Positions 15,379 through 24,287 are shown, counted from the stretch's first letter. The stretch is 64,000 nt of DNA from Vitreoscilla stercoraria DSM 513 (GCF_000382305.1 NZ_KB908031.1:1-64000); one strand, 5' to 3'. Notes: generated by a model from the letters alone, not told the origin. Translations and numbers: made by a program.

Positions 15379-16245
15379 ATGTGGGATGTTTTTATTGCGC
15401 CATTTACTGAATTTCAGTTTATGCGTGCGGCTTTGGTATCGGTGTGTTTTTTGGCATTGAGCGCGGCACCTGTGGGTGTATTTTTGGTTTTGCGGCGCAT
15501 GAGTTTGATGGGGGATGCGTTGAGTCATGCGGTTTTGCCCGGTGCTGCCGCAGGCTATATGGTTGCTGGCTTGAGTGTGCCTGCCATGAGTTTGGGTGGT
15601 TTTATTGCTGGCGTCTTAATGGCGATTTTAGCCGGTTTGGTCAGCCGGTTTACCACATTGAAAGAAGATGCTTCTTTTGCCGCTTTTTATTTGAGCAGCT
15701 TGGCTTTGGGCGTGTTGATGGTCAGCCGCAGTGGTAACAATGTTGATTTGTTGAATTTATTGTTTGGTTCGATTCTAGGCATTGATGCTGCCTCACTGGC
15801 TTTGATTGCAGGTGTGGCAAGCGTCACAGTCATTGCTTTGGCGGTGATGTACAGGCCGCTGGTGATGGAAAGCATCGACCCATTGTTTTTGCGCTCGGTC
15901 GGCGGCAAGGGCTCATGGTGGCACTTATTATTGATGTTGTTGGTGGTTTTGAACTTGGTTGCAGGATTTCAGGCTTTGGGCACATTGATGTCTGTGGGGT
16001 TGATGATGTTGCCTGCCATTAGTGCGCGTTTGTGGTCGCAGCGTTTGGGCGTGATTTTAAGCATCAGCGCATTGGTGGCGTTGGTGTGTGGTTATTTGGG
16101 TTTGTTGTTGTCATTTTATGTGGAAATTCCTTCCGGACCTGCCATTATTTTATTGTGTGGCATGGTGTATTTGGTGTCGGTGTTTTTGGGAACAGAGGGT
16201 GGTTTGATTGCGCAGTGGATGCGTGGTCGCCATAAAAAAGCATGA
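15379..16245 (+). CDS. znuB: Zinc/manganese-type ABC importer, permease
   Basis: A 288-residue inner-membrane protein with about eight or nine hydrophobic segments, of the ABC-3 family. Characteristic stretches are RRMSLMGDALSHAVLPGAA near residue 40 and the segment SVGLMMLPAISARLW near 205. The ATG abuts the znuC stop and the 3' end overlaps znuA by 4 nt, so the three subunits are translated together. An imperfect DUS (GTACAGGCCGCT, 15849-15860) lies in the coding sequence and encodes YRPL. Confidence 0.92.
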   Translation: MWDVFIAPFTEFQFMRAALVSVCFLALSAAPVGVFLVLRRMSLMGDALSHAVLPGAAAGYMVAGLSVPAMSLGGFIAGVLMAILAGLVSRFTTLKEDASFAAFYLSSLALGVLMVSRSGNNVDLLNLLFGSILGIDAASLALIAGVASVTVIALAVMYRPLVMESIDPLFLRSVGGKGSWWHLLLMLLVVLNLVAGFQALGTLMSVGLMMLPAISARLWSQRLGVILSISALVALVCGYLGLLLSFYVEIPSGPAIILLCGMVYLVSVFLGTEGGLIAQWMRGRHKKA

Positions 16246-17201
16246 AAAAATTATGGTGTTGTGGCCTAGCGGCTTTGTTGTGGCAATCGGTGGCACAAGC
16301 GCAAGATGTGCCACAAGTCATGACCAGTTTCAGTATTTTACACAGTGTTACCGCTGATTTGGCAGGTCAAAACCATGTCAATGTGAACACTTTAATTGGT
16401 CGCAATCAAAACAGCCATGGTCATCAATTGCGTGCTTCTGATGTGCAAAATCTGCAAAACAGCCAATTGATTGTGTTCAATGGTTTGGGTTTTGAGTCGG
16501 CGGCATTGCAGCGTGCGGCTAAAAATACCCAAGTGCCGATAGTGGAAGCTGCGGCAGGGTTGGATGGTTTGTTACAGGCCGATGCAGAACATGAGCATCA
16601 TGACCATGCGCATGAAACAGAAGCCGAACATGCCGCACATGCGCATGAACATCAGCATGAGTCCATTTCGGCAAACCATACGGGTTTAGACCCACATGTG
16701 TGGCTAGACCCATTGAAAATGCCAGCTTATACCCGCAATATTACCCAAGCTTTGATAAAGCAACAGCCTGAAAACAGTTTGTATTATGGTTTGCGTTGGC
16801 AGATGTACCAATTGAAATTGGCAGGCTTACATGGTGAAAATGCTTACCAATTGGCAAGTATTCCTGTGGCTAAGCGCAAAGTATTGACCAGTCATGCGGC
16901 TTTTGGTTATATGGGTCAGCGTTATCAAATTGAATTTTTTGCTCCTGTGGGCGGAGGGCATGAAGCGGAAGCTTCGGCCAAAACCTTGGTGGATTTGATT
17001 CGGCAAGTGAAAACCCAGCACATTCAAGCGGTGTTTGTGGAAAATATTGCCGATGAGCGATTGCTCAAACAATTGACCCAAGAAACGGGATTGAGCATAC
17101 AAGGGACGCTGTATTCAGATGCTTTGGCAGACGATGCGCCAGATTATTTTGCTTTGTACCGCCACAATGTTAAGGTATTGCGGCAAGCTTTGCAGTCTTA
17201 A
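16242..17201 (+). CDS. znuA: Zinc-binding periplasmic protein of the ABC importer
   Basis: A 319-residue cluster A-I metal-binding protein with a signal peptide ending AQA-QD. Metal ligands are expected at the His after NSHGHQLRASD, at HVWLDP near residue 150, at TSHAAFGYMGQRY near 220 and at an acidic residue near the C-terminus. A long His/Glu/Asp-rich loop at about residues 112-145 (HEHHDHAHETEAEHAAH) is the hallmark of zinc-specific ZnuA proteins. It overlaps znuB by 4 nt. A DUS hairpin terminates the operon 15 nt downstream. Confidence 0.93.
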   Translation: MKKLWCCGLAALLWQSVAQAQDVPQVMTSFSILHSVTADLAGQNHVNVNTLIGRNQNSHGHQLRASDVQNLQNSQLIVFNGLGFESAALQRAAKNTQVPIVEAAAGLDGLLQADAEHEHHDHAHETEAEHAAHAHEHQHESISANHTGLDPHVWLDPLKMPAYTRNITQALIKQQPENSLYYGLRWQMYQLKLAGLHGENAYQLASIPVAKRKVLTSHAAFGYMGQRYQIEFFAPVGGGHEAEASAKTLVDLIRQVKTQHIQAVFVENIADERLLKQLTQETGLSIQGTLYSDALADDAPDYFALYRHNVKVLRQALQS

Positions 17202-17216
17202 ATGAACTGGTGAATG

Positions 17217-17250
17217 AGCGTCCTGTAACCGTTTACAGGACGCTTTTTTG
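17217..17250. repeat. Convergent DUS-like pair, znuCBA/hemF terminator
   Basis: AGCGTCCTGTAA (17217-17228) and TTACAGGACGCT (17233-17244) with T6 after the second arm. It sits between convergent znuA and hemF and can serve both. Confidence 0.92.
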
Positions 17251-17262
17251 TGCGCTAGCTGT

Positions 17263-18177
17263 TTACACTTCAAACGGTTCGTTAAGCCAATCACGTGGTT
17301 GTAAAAAATCGGTCAATTGTGCTTCAGCCGAGCCTGCTTCAGGTGTGTATTGGTATTCAAAACGCACCAATGGCGGCATAGACATTAAGATGGACTCGGT
17401 ACGTCCACCACTTTGTAAGCCAAAATGTGTGCCACGGTCCCATACCAAATTGAATTCTACATAACGACCGCGACGGTACAATTGGAATTGGCGTTCACGT
17501 TCACCATATGGCGTGTCTTTGCGGCGTTCCACAATCGGAATATACGCATCGGTAAAGCCCATGCCCACAGCTTGCATGTATTTAAAGCAAGTGTGAAAAT
17601 CCCATTCGTTCAAATCATCAAAGAACAAACCACCGACACCACGGGTTTCCTTGCGGTGTTTTAAATAGAAATAATCGTCACACCATTTTTTGTGTTTGGC
17701 ATACACATCATCACCAAAAGCATTGCAAATGATGTTTGCCACTTCATGCCAATGCACAATATCGGCTTTGAATGGGTAAAACGGGGTTAAATCCAAACCG
17801 CCACCAAACCACCAAACGGCTTCTTGACCTTCAGGATAAGCAAAAAAACAGCGCACATTGGCGTGGCTTGTTGGTATATAGGGATTTTTAGGATGGATGA
17901 CCAACGACACACCCATGGCTTCCCAAGCCACGCCTGCCAATTCAGGACGGTGAGCGGTGGCCGATGCGGGTAAGCTATCGCCTTTAACATGCGAGAAATT
18001 GACGCCTGCTTGCTCAAACACGGCCCCATCTTTTAAAACACGGGTAATGCCTGTGCCTAATTGACTTTGCCAAACATCGGTGATGAATTGGGCTTCACCG
18101 TCTGATTGTTCCAATTCCTGGCAAATGTGAGCTTGTAAGCTGTGTAAAAATTCAATGACTTGTTCCGAAGCGCTCAT
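17263..18177 (-). CDS. hemF: Oxygen-dependent coproporphyrinogen III oxidase
   Basis: A 304-residue cytoplasmic enzyme that decarboxylates coproporphyrinogen III to protoporphyrinogen IX with O2. Family segments are visible: AGVNFSHVKGDSLP near residue 57, HPKNPYIPTSHANVRCFFA near 95 (catalytic His), WWFGGGLDLTPFYPF near 121, KKWCDDYFYLKHRKETRGVGG and FDDLNEWDF. The C-terminus RGTHFGLQSGGRTESILMS is complete. It is monocistronic. Haem supply is relevant to the haemoglobin encoded at 56.5 kb, but no linkage is implied. Confidence 0.96.
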   Translation of the reverse strand: MSASEQVIEFLHSLQAHICQELEQSDGEAQFITDVWQSQLGTGITRVLKDGAVFEQAGVNFSHVKGDSLPASATAHRPELAGVAWEAMGVSLVIHPKNPYIPTSHANVRCFFAYPEGQEAVWWFGGGLDLTPFYPFKADIVHWHEVANIICNAFGDDVYAKHKKWCDDYFYLKHRKETRGVGGLFFDDLNEWDFHTCFKYMQAVGMGFTDAYIPIVERRKDTPYGERERQFQLYRRGRYVEFNLVWDRGTHFGLQSGGRTESILMSMPPLVRFEYQYTPEAGSAEAQLTDFLQPRDWLNEPFEV

Positions 18178-18427
18178 GGGTGGTATTCCTGATAAATGGT
18201 CAAGATGTACAAAGCCTTATGGTTTGGCTTGCCATCATTTTTTAGATAATGCTCATTATATCTAATAATATATAAACAGATACTACACAAATTCTATGAT
18301 ATGGTAATAATTATGCCATTTTATTACAAACCATGGTTTTGAAAAGGCAGAATAAATGGTATTCGATGTAATGAAAATGTTGAAGCTGACTCATGAAGAT
18401 TTAGGATAAAAATATGGGAGAAGTTTG

Positions 18428-19702
18428 ATGTATGCCAAAGAAGCAAAACAATTTTTAAATTTGTGTGTAGAGCAAGCGTTACAGGCCGCTTCTTGTGTCA
18501 ATCAGCTCTACGAGTATTTGCCCAAACAAGCGCCTAAAGGCAAGGTTGTGGTGGTGGGTGCTGGCAAAGCAGCGGCGGCGATGGCAGCGGAATTGGAGCG
18601 AGTTTGGCCTTATGCTGATGTGGCATTGAATGGTTTGGTCATTACCCGTTATGGGCATGGTTGCGCCACGCAATGTATTGAAGTGGTCGAAGCCTCTCAT
18701 CCTGTGCCCGATCATGCAGGGCAAGTGGCGGCGCAGCGTATTTTGGACAGCGTACAAAACTTACAGGCCGATGATTTGGTGATTGCTTTGATGTCAGGTG
18801 GGGCTTCGTCTTTGCTTGCTTTGCCTGTGGCGGGAATCAGCTTGGAAGACAAACGCGCTGTGAACAAAGCTTTGCTCAATAGTGGTGCGCCTATTGAGGC
18901 GATGAACGCCGTTCGCAAGCATTTGTCTGCCATTAAAGGCGGTCGTTTGGCGCAAGCGGCTTATCCTGCACAAATATTGACTTTGGCCATATCGGATGTG
19001 GTGGGCGATGATTTGAGTGTGATTGGCTCAGGTCCTACGGTGGCAGATGCCACGACATTTCAAGAAGTGCATCAAATCATAGCGCAATACAATATTGCGT
19101 TACCTGCCAATATCCAGACGTATTTAGCCCAAGCCAATGCTGATTTGGAAACGCCTAAAACATTGGAAAACAGTCAAGCCCATGTGATGATTACACCCAA
19201 TCAAGTGTGTGAATCGGTGGCGATGTGGGCAAAAAATCAAAATGTGGATGTGTGGTATTTGGGCGATCAAATCAGTGGCGAGTCCAAAGAGGTGGCATTG
19301 GTGATGGCGGGTATTGCCAAACACATACAAGCGAGTAAAGCAGCAAATTCTAAACCTGTATTGTTGTTGTCAGGTGGAGAAACCACTGTAACGGTGAAAA
19401 ATCCACATGGCAAAGGTGGGCGCAATACAGTATTTTTGTTGGCTTTGCTGTTGGCTTTGAAAGGACAAAAAGGCATTCATGCGTTGGCGATTGATACCGA
19501 TGGCATTGATGGCAGCGAAGACAATGCTGGTGCATGGATGGACGAGGCCAGTTATCAAGCGGCACAAGCAGCTGGGCTTGATGGTGTGGCATTATTGGCG
19601 CAAGATTGTGCGTATGATTTTTTTCAACAACTAGACCAATTAATCATCACCACACCGACACGTACCAATGTCAATGACTTTCGCGCGATTTTAATCACTT
19701 GA
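18428..19702 (+). CDS. Glycerate 2-kinase (MOFRL family)
   Basis: A 424-residue glycerate kinase of the GckA/TtuD type that phosphorylates D-glycerate to 2-phosphoglycerate. VVVVGAGKAAAAMA lies near residue 38, SHPVPDHAG near 90, VIALMSGGASSLLALPV near 120, LNSGAPIEAMNAVRKHLSAIKGG near 150 and the C-terminal MOFRL domain LLLSGGETTVTV / TDGIDGSEDNAGA near 315-360. ATG 18428 is preceded by GGGAG; the TTG before it is not needed. An AGCGGCCTGTAA copy (minus strand, 18479-18490) encodes LQAA near the N-terminus. gloB follows 14 nt downstream. Confidence 0.92.
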   Translation: MYAKEAKQFLNLCVEQALQAASCVNQLYEYLPKQAPKGKVVVVGAGKAAAAMAAELERVWPYADVALNGLVITRYGHGCATQCIEVVEASHPVPDHAGQVAAQRILDSVQNLQADDLVIALMSGGASSLLALPVAGISLEDKRAVNKALLNSGAPIEAMNAVRKHLSAIKGGRLAQAAYPAQILTLAISDVVGDDLSVIGSGPTVADATTFQEVHQIIAQYNIALPANIQTYLAQANADLETPKTLENSQAHVMITPNQVCESVAMWAKNQNVDVWYLGDQISGESKEVALVMAGIAKHIQASKAANSKPVLLLSGGETTVTVKNPHGKGGRNTVFLLALLLALKGQKGIHALAIDTDGIDGSEDNAGAWMDEASYQAAQAAGLDGVALLAQDCAYDFFQQLDQLIITTPTRTNVNDFRAILIT

Positions 19703-19716
19703 TTGGGATAACAGAC

Positions 19717-20472
19717 ATGATGACGATAACCCCCATTCCCGCTTTTAATGACAATTATATTTGGCTCATGCAAGCAAACGAACAAGCTGTGTGCGTCGAC
19801 CCTGGCGAAGCTGCACCTGTGTTGGCGTATTTGCAACAACATCGCTTGTCATTGCACAGTATTTTGATTACCCATCACCATAGAGACCACATAGGTGGCG
19901 TGGCAGATTTACAAGAGGCATTTCCCGATGCCATCATTTATGGTCCTGAGGATATTGCTTGTGTGACACAGGCAATGCAAGAAGGTGATGTGTTAGATGT
20001 TTTGGGTGAGCCTGTTGTGGTTTGGGAAGTTCCGGGACATACGCATAACCATATCGCTTATTTGTTGACCATCCACGGAACCGCTGCACCACATGTATTT
20101 TGTGGCGATACTTTATTTAGCGCAGGATGTGGACGGGTATTTTGTGGCACGATAGAGCAATTGCAACACAGTTTGGCACGTTTTCAGAGCTTGCCTGATG
20201 CCACTTTGTTTTATCCTGCTCACGAATACACTGCCAGCAATTTGCGTTTTGCCTTGAGCGTTGAGCCTGATAATCAAGCTGCTATTGCCGCTTTAGCAGT
20301 GGCAACCGACACGCCTACTTTACCTGTGACTTTGGCGCATGAAAAAGCCATCAATCCATTTTTGCGCTTAGACAGCGAGCAAATTCAACAACAAGTAGCG
20401 CTACAAGGCATGAGTATGATTAATGATGCGGCTGTATTTGCGTCATTGCGCCAATTGAAAAATCAATTTTAG
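19717..20472 (+). CDS. gloB: Hydroxyacylglutathione hydrolase (glyoxalase II)
   Basis: A 251-residue metallo-beta-lactamase-fold enzyme that hydrolyses S-lactoylglutathione to lactate and glutathione, completing methylglyoxal detoxification. The start MTITPIPAFNDNYIW and the metal motif THHHRDHIGG near residue 53 are diagnostic. Further ligands are in VPGHTHNHIAY, FCGDTLFSAGCGRVF and YPAHEYTASNLRFAL. GGGA precedes ATG 19717; ATG 19720 is equally possible. It probably shares a transcript with the glycerate kinase gene and ends at a DUS hairpin. Confidence 0.95.
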   Translation: MMTITPIPAFNDNYIWLMQANEQAVCVDPGEAAPVLAYLQQHRLSLHSILITHHHRDHIGGVADLQEAFPDAIIYGPEDIACVTQAMQEGDVLDVLGEPVVVWEVPGHTHNHIAYLLTIHGTAAPHVFCGDTLFSAGCGRVFCGTIEQLQHSLARFQSLPDATLFYPAHEYTASNLRFALSVEPDNQAAIAALAVATDTPTLPVTLAHEKAINPFLRLDSEQIQQQVALQGMSMINDAAVFASLRQLKNQF

Positions 20473-20494
20473 TAGATGTAATGGTGGTATGAAA

Positions 20495-20525
20495 AGCGTC
20501 CTGTAACGTTTACAGGACGCTTTTG
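20495..20525 (+). repeat. Convergent DUS-like pair, gloB terminator
   Basis: AGCGTCCTGTAA (20495-20506) and TTACAGGACGCT (20510-20521), extended by AA/TT, followed by TTT. Confidence 0.92.
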
Positions 20526-20640
20526 TTGGTGTAGAAGTGGTCAAATTGGTTTTTAAATTATGCTTAAAGTAACATAATGCATTTAGAAGTCATTTCATAT
20601 TCATCCATTGAAATATCCACTGATGGATTCTGATGAATTG

Positions 20641-20666
20641 AAAAAGCCACTGTTTATCAGTGGCTT
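20641..20666 (-). terminator. Intrinsic terminator of the FMN reductase gene
   Basis: AAGCCACTG / CAGTGGCTT stem with loop TTTAT. On the minus strand it is followed by T-rich sequence. It lies 35 nt after the stop. Confidence 0.8.
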
Positions 20667-20700
20667 GACACATAAAATATCAGTTTAAACTGAAAAGGAT

Positions 20701-21246
20701 TTAGTTCGCAGCGTCAGCAGTTTCTAAAGCTTGTACAAAAGTCGCCAATTTTTCCGCCACAATTGCTTGAATTTCCTCATTCACAATTACGCCTTCTTGG
20801 AAATTGTTTTGGAAGCTTGGCAAAGAATAGCTTGCTACCACTTCACCTTTGGCAAAACCAAAATATTTCAAGCCCACTTCCATGACATTACCACCGCCAA
20901 AACCGCCTGGAGAAGTTGACAATACCAACATTTTTTTGCCTTCTAAGAACGTCATATTGATGCGTGATACCCAATCCAAAATATTTTTGAATGCAGTATT
21001 AAAGTTCAAATTGTGTTCGGCCAAAGAAATAATAATGCCATCAGCGGCGTTGATTTCATCTAAGAAAGCTTGTGCTTGAGCTGGAAAGCCGTCTGCTTGG
21101 CGCTCTACGCTGTAAATCGGCATTTCAAAATCATTCAAGTCTAAAATACGAACTTGATGGTTTTCTATTTCACCTGCGACAAATGTTGCCAATTTTTGAT
21201 TGATGGATTGCTTACTATTGCTTGCACCGAATGCCACGATGTTCAT
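20701..21246 (-). CDS. NADPH-dependent FMN reductase-family protein
   Basis: A 181-residue flavodoxin-like protein of the NADPH-dependent FMN/quinone reductase family. The N-terminal phosphate-binding loop is VAFGASNSKQSINQKLA, and STSPGGFGGGNVMEVGLKYF near residue 110 is the second conserved flavin-site segment. The substrate (flavin, quinone or azo compound) cannot be fixed from sequence. An SD AAGGAAAA precedes ATG 21246. It is monocistronic. Confidence 0.85.
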   Translation of the reverse strand: MNIVAFGASNSKQSINQKLATFVAGEIENHQVRILDLNDFEMPIYSVERQADGFPAQAQAFLDEINAADGIIISLAEHNLNFNTAFKNILDWVSRINMTFLEGKKMLVLSTSPGGFGGGNVMEVGLKYFGFAKGEVVASYSLPSFQNNFQEGVIVNEEIQAIVAEKLATFVQALETADAAN

Positions 21247-21458
21247 GTTTTTTCCTTATGCGGATGTGGGATATTAAAATGAAGTTGGCATTATAAGGAA
21301 TGGTTCGCCGTCCTGAAAATAGTTAATTTGGCAACAATCATTAATTGAAAAGAAATCATATGGTATTTTAGATGCAAGACAAAAGCATATTGCTTGAATT
21401 TAAAAGAGATATTGCTCAAAATGATGAGGCGCAGATGGTCAATCAAAAGGAGCCAGCA

Positions 21459-21962
21459 ATGGTAGGAAAATATTGGGGTTTGATGGTGTGTTTGAGCTTT
21501 ACATCGCTGTATGTGCAAGGTCAAAGTGTGACAGTGCAACAATTACTCAGTCAAAAGGGGATGTCTTGCGATGTGGATAATAGCCATTTATTGCATTTGA
21601 CGATGGGTGCTGTGGCATATGATGAGGGGTTTACATACCAGTTTATGCCGAGCAAGCAAACTTTGAAAGTCAAAGGGGTAAATTACACAGGCATACAAGC
21701 GGCGGAAGTTTTGAAAAGTGTCAATGGGCAACAATTGGCTTTGGGTGTGAATGTGGAGCGGTTTGGTTTGTATGTTAATCGAGTGGCTTTGAACGTGGTG
21801 TCGTCGCCTTATGAGAGTGTTGGTTATTATTGGGTGGCAGAAGGCAGTCCTGCGAAAAACCGTGCGGCTTTGAATGCCTTGTTTGGTCAGGGCAGTTGGC
21901 AAGACTATGTGAGTACAACGGGCGCTGGCAATACCCGAGTATCTTGTACCATTGCGGGATAA
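21459..21962 (+). CDS. Exported hypothetical protein
   Basis: A 167-residue protein with a likely signal peptide (MVGKYWGLMVCLSFTSLYVQG-Q) and mature sequence with two Cys, one near the mature N-terminus (KGMSCDVD) and one near the end (TRVSCTIAG), which could form a disulphide. The mature part looks beta-rich. I do not recognise a family. ATG 21459 was chosen because AAAGGAG precedes it; the frame is open to 21372 without a comparable SD. Its 3' end faces tRNA-Tyr on the other strand. Confidence 0.7.
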   Translation: MVGKYWGLMVCLSFTSLYVQGQSVTVQQLLSQKGMSCDVDNSHLLHLTMGAVAYDEGFTYQFMPSKQTLKVKGVNYTGIQAAEVLKSVNGQQLALGVNVERFGLYVNRVALNVVSSPYESVGYYWVAEGSPAKNRAALNALFGQGSWQDYVSTTGAGNTRVSCTIAG

Positions 21963-21969
21963 ACGGCCA

Positions 21970-21992
21970 AAAAAAAGCTGCCAATAGGCAGA
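21970..21992 (-). terminator. Intrinsic terminator of tRNA-Tyr
   Basis: On the minus strand CTGCC-TATT-GGCAG is followed by CTTTTTTTT, 12 nt past the tRNA 3' end. Confidence 0.88.
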
Positions 21993-22003
21993 TAGTGTTC
22001 TGT

Positions 22004-22086
22004 GGTGGAGGGAGAAGGATTCGAACCTTCGAAGCTTTCGCAAGAGATTTACAGTCTCCCCCCTTTGGCCGCTCGGGAATCCCTCC
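22004..22086 (-). tRNA. tRNA-Tyr (anticodon GUA)
   Basis: Read on the minus strand, the acceptor arm GGAGGGA pairs with TCCCTCC, followed by A and an encoded CCA. The anticodon stem-loop GAGACTGTAAATCTC carries GTA. A long variable arm, as in class II tRNAs, and the T-arm AAGG-TTCGAAT-CCTT complete the 83-nt structure. Confidence 0.96.
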
Positions 22087-22111
22087 ACATCAGAAGTCGA
22101 ATAATATAGTA

Positions 22112-22149
22112 AGCCTGATTGGGTGTCAAATCCAATCAGGCTAATTTTT
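22112..22149 (+). terminator. Strong terminator-like hairpin upstream of tRNA-Tyr
   Basis: A perfect 11-bp stem, AGCCTGATTGG (22112-22122) / CCAATCAGGCT (22132-22142), followed by AATTTTTG. Only the plus direction has a T-run. The only plus-strand gene before it is the exported hypothetical, whose read-through would be antisense to tRNA-Tyr. Confidence 0.8.
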
Positions 22150-22391
22150 GAATATTTTTCATATATTATTGATTTAAAAATAAAACCATTTTCAAATAAA
22201 ATGTTCGATTAAACTATTTTGAATGGATCATGGTTGGTCAACGTGGTTTTGCCAGTCGAAAATAGGGATGTGGTCTTGCGTTAGAATAGGTTAAGCAGGG
22301 TAAACTGCCTCAAAACACCGCCTAGAGCCATTTATTTGGAATGATTTTGGCTGCGATAAGCACAATAGCGGTGCTACAATGGCTCAAAACT

Positions 22392-22403
22392 TTACAGGAC
22401 GCT
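22392..22403 (-). repeat. Single DUS-like 12-mer before gshB
   Basis: Exact TTACAGGACGCT ending 6 nt before the gshB ATG, in the position where the ribosome binding site would be (AGGA within it could act as the SD). Confidence 0.88.
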
Positions 22404-22409
22404 CAATCA

Positions 22410-23363
22410 ATGAACATTTTATTCATTGCCGATGACATGGCAACATTCAAAGTTTACAAAGACACCACCTATGTGATGATGCGCGAAGCGGCTCAACGCG
22501 GTCATCAATTGTTTCATTGTTACAGTGAAGACTTGTTCATTGCCGATGGCTTGGTCAAAGCACGGGTGCGTGGGTTTGAGTTTTTAGGCGCCACTCATGA
22601 CAACGATCATGCGTGGGTTGATTATCAAGACCCACAAATATTGGCTTTGAATGAGTTGAATGCAGTTATCATGCGCACAGATCCGCCATTTAATATGCAA
22701 TATTTGTATGCCACACAATTGTTAACCATGGCAGCGGAGCAAGGTGCAAGCGTCCTGAACAGTGGACAGGCGATGCGTGATTTCAACGAAAAATTGGCGA
22801 TTTTGAATTTTTCTGAATTTACAGCGCCGACTTTGGTGACGACATCGAGTGCGCAAGTACGTGAATTTTTAGCCGAACATGGCGACATCATTGTCAAACC
22901 ATTGGACGGCATGGGCGGTATGGGCATTTTCCGCATTCGGCCAGACGATGCCAATATTGGCGCGATTTTGGAAACTTTGTTATTGGGCGACAAACGCACC
23001 ATCATGGCGCAGCGTTACATTCCTGAAATTGTGCAAGGCGACAAACGTGTGTTGGTCATCAATGGCAAACCGTTGCCATATGCTTTGGCACGTATTCCAC
23101 AAAATGGTGAAACGCGTGGCAATTTGGCAGCAGGCGGAAAAGGTGTGGCGCAAGAGATGAGTGCGCGTGACATGGAAATTGCTGAAGCTTTGGCACCAGA
23201 ATTGATGCGCCGCGGCATTGTGTTGGCGGGTTTGGATATTATTGGTGATTATTTGACCGAAGTGAATGTCACCAGTCCGACAGGTTTCCAAGAAATCATG
23301 AAGCAAAAAGGCTTGGATGTGGCGGCATTGTTCATTGATGCGGTTGAGGCACATGCAAAATGA
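22410..23363 (+). CDS. gshB: Glutathione synthetase
   Basis: A 317-residue ATP-grasp enzyme that joins glycine to gamma-glutamylcysteine. Conserved segments: NILFIADDMATFKVYKDTTY at the start, MRTDPPFNMQYLYATQLL near residue 85, IIVKPLDGMGGMGIFRI near 160, RYIPEIVQGDKRVLVING near 205 and EVNVTSPTGFQEI near 285. ATG 22410 was chosen over the upstream readings because it gives the family start and length. The AGGA inside the upstream DUS copy may be its SD. It overlaps dgkA by 4 nt. Confidence 0.96.
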   Translation: MNILFIADDMATFKVYKDTTYVMMREAAQRGHQLFHCYSEDLFIADGLVKARVRGFEFLGATHDNDHAWVDYQDPQILALNELNAVIMRTDPPFNMQYLYATQLLTMAAEQGASVLNSGQAMRDFNEKLAILNFSEFTAPTLVTTSSAQVREFLAEHGDIIVKPLDGMGGMGIFRIRPDDANIGAILETLLLGDKRTIMAQRYIPEIVQGDKRVLVINGKPLPYALARIPQNGETRGNLAAGGKGVAQEMSARDMEIAEALAPELMRRGIVLAGLDIIGDYLTEVNVTSPTGFQEIMKQKGLDVAALFIDAVEAHAK

Positions 23364-23773
23364 ATGATGACAAGCGTCCTGTAAGTTATGCAGAACAGAT
23401 CAAAGGCACAACAGGCTTAAAACGCATTATCAATGCTTGTGGTTATTCTAAAGATGGCTTACAGGCCGCTTGTGAAGAGCAAGGCTTTCGGCAATTGTTG
23501 TGGTTGAATGCGGCATTGGTAATCGGTTTGTTGATTTTGAACTTTGGTTTGAATACCAAGCTGATTTTATTGGGTGCGTCATTTTTGACTTTGATTGTCG
23601 AGTTGTTCAATACCGCCATTGAAGCGGCGGTAGACCACACCTCGCTGGACAAGCATCCATTGGCAAAACGAGCGAAAGACACGGGCTCAGCGGCACAGAC
23701 TTTGGCTTTGTTGTTGTTGGCATGTGTTTGGACAATGGCTTTGTGGCGCGATTATGTGTCATTTTGGTTTTAA
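23360..23773 (+). CDS. dgkA: Diacylglycerol kinase
   Basis: A 137-residue inner-membrane enzyme with three membrane helices that recycles diacylglycerol to phosphatidic acid. The signature is VELFNTAIEAAVDHTSLDKHPLAKRAKD-like at about residues 75-100 (catalytic Glu in ELFNTAIEAAVD). ATGA overlap with gshB indicates coupling. It carries two DUS copies: AGCGTCCTGTAA at 23373-23384, encoding KRPVS, and AGCGGCCTGTAA on the minus strand at 23459-23470, encoding LQAA. Confidence 0.94.
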   Translation: MNDDKRPVSYAEQIKGTTGLKRIINACGYSKDGLQAACEEQGFRQLLWLNAALVIGLLILNFGLNTKLILLGASFLTLIVELFNTAIEAAVDHTSLDKHPLAKRAKDTGSAAQTLALLLLACVWTMALWRDYVSFWF

Positions 23774-23786
23774 TGAGAGAGAATAA

Positions 23787-24272
23787 ATGTTGAAAAAATG
23801 GATGGCGGCAGCCGTTTTGGTGGCAATCAGTGCCAGTGCACAAGCTCAAGTGGTGGCAGATGCCGCTTGGTCACGGATGACAGCAGCAACAGCGCCTACG
23901 GGCGTGGTATTTATGCAATTACACAATACGGGTAAAGAAGCGGATGCGTTGGTGTCTGCGACCACACCGGTGGCGAAAAAAGTGGAGTTACACAATCATA
24001 TCCATGACAATGGTGTGATGCGCATGCGCCAAGTGGCTCAAATTGAGGTGGCAGCAGAGGGTCATGTGACTTTACAACCGGGTGGCTTGCATGTGATGTT
24101 GATGGGTTTGAAACAACCGTTGAAATTGCAACAAACGTTTCCGTTGGTGTTGAAATATGCATCAGGTCGCAGCCAAACGGTGACAGTGACGGTGAACAAC
24201 GGCGAAGGCATGGTGTCGACGCATCAAAAAAATGGTGCCCATTCTCAGAATGAGCACCACAATCACCATTGA
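23787..24272 (+). CDS. Periplasmic copper chaperone PCu(A)C
   Basis: A 161-residue exported protein with a signal peptide ending AQA-Q. The Cu(I)-binding pattern H-M-M-HxM is recognisable: ELHNHIHDNGVMRM near residue 70 and GGLHVMLMGL near 98. The C-terminal tail is His-rich (SQNEHHNHH), an additional metal-binding extension. PCu(A)C proteins deliver copper to cytochrome oxidase. It starts 13 nt after dgkA, so it may be part of the gshB-dgkA transcript. Confidence 0.9.
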   Translation: MLKKWMAAAVLVAISASAQAQVVADAAWSRMTAATAPTGVVFMQLHNTGKEADALVSATTPVAKKVELHNHIHDNGVMRMRQVAQIEVAAEGHVTLQPGGLHVMLMGLKQPLKLQQTFPLVLKYASGRSQTVTVTVNNGEGMVSTHQKNGAHSQNEHHNHH

Positions 24273-24287
24273 TAATAGGGTTTTAGA

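Noticed and set aside
21588..22088. 166-codon open frame on the minus strand over tRNA-Tyr
   Set aside because: Its first part is the tRNA-Tyr sequence and the remainder is antisense to the exported hypothetical gene.
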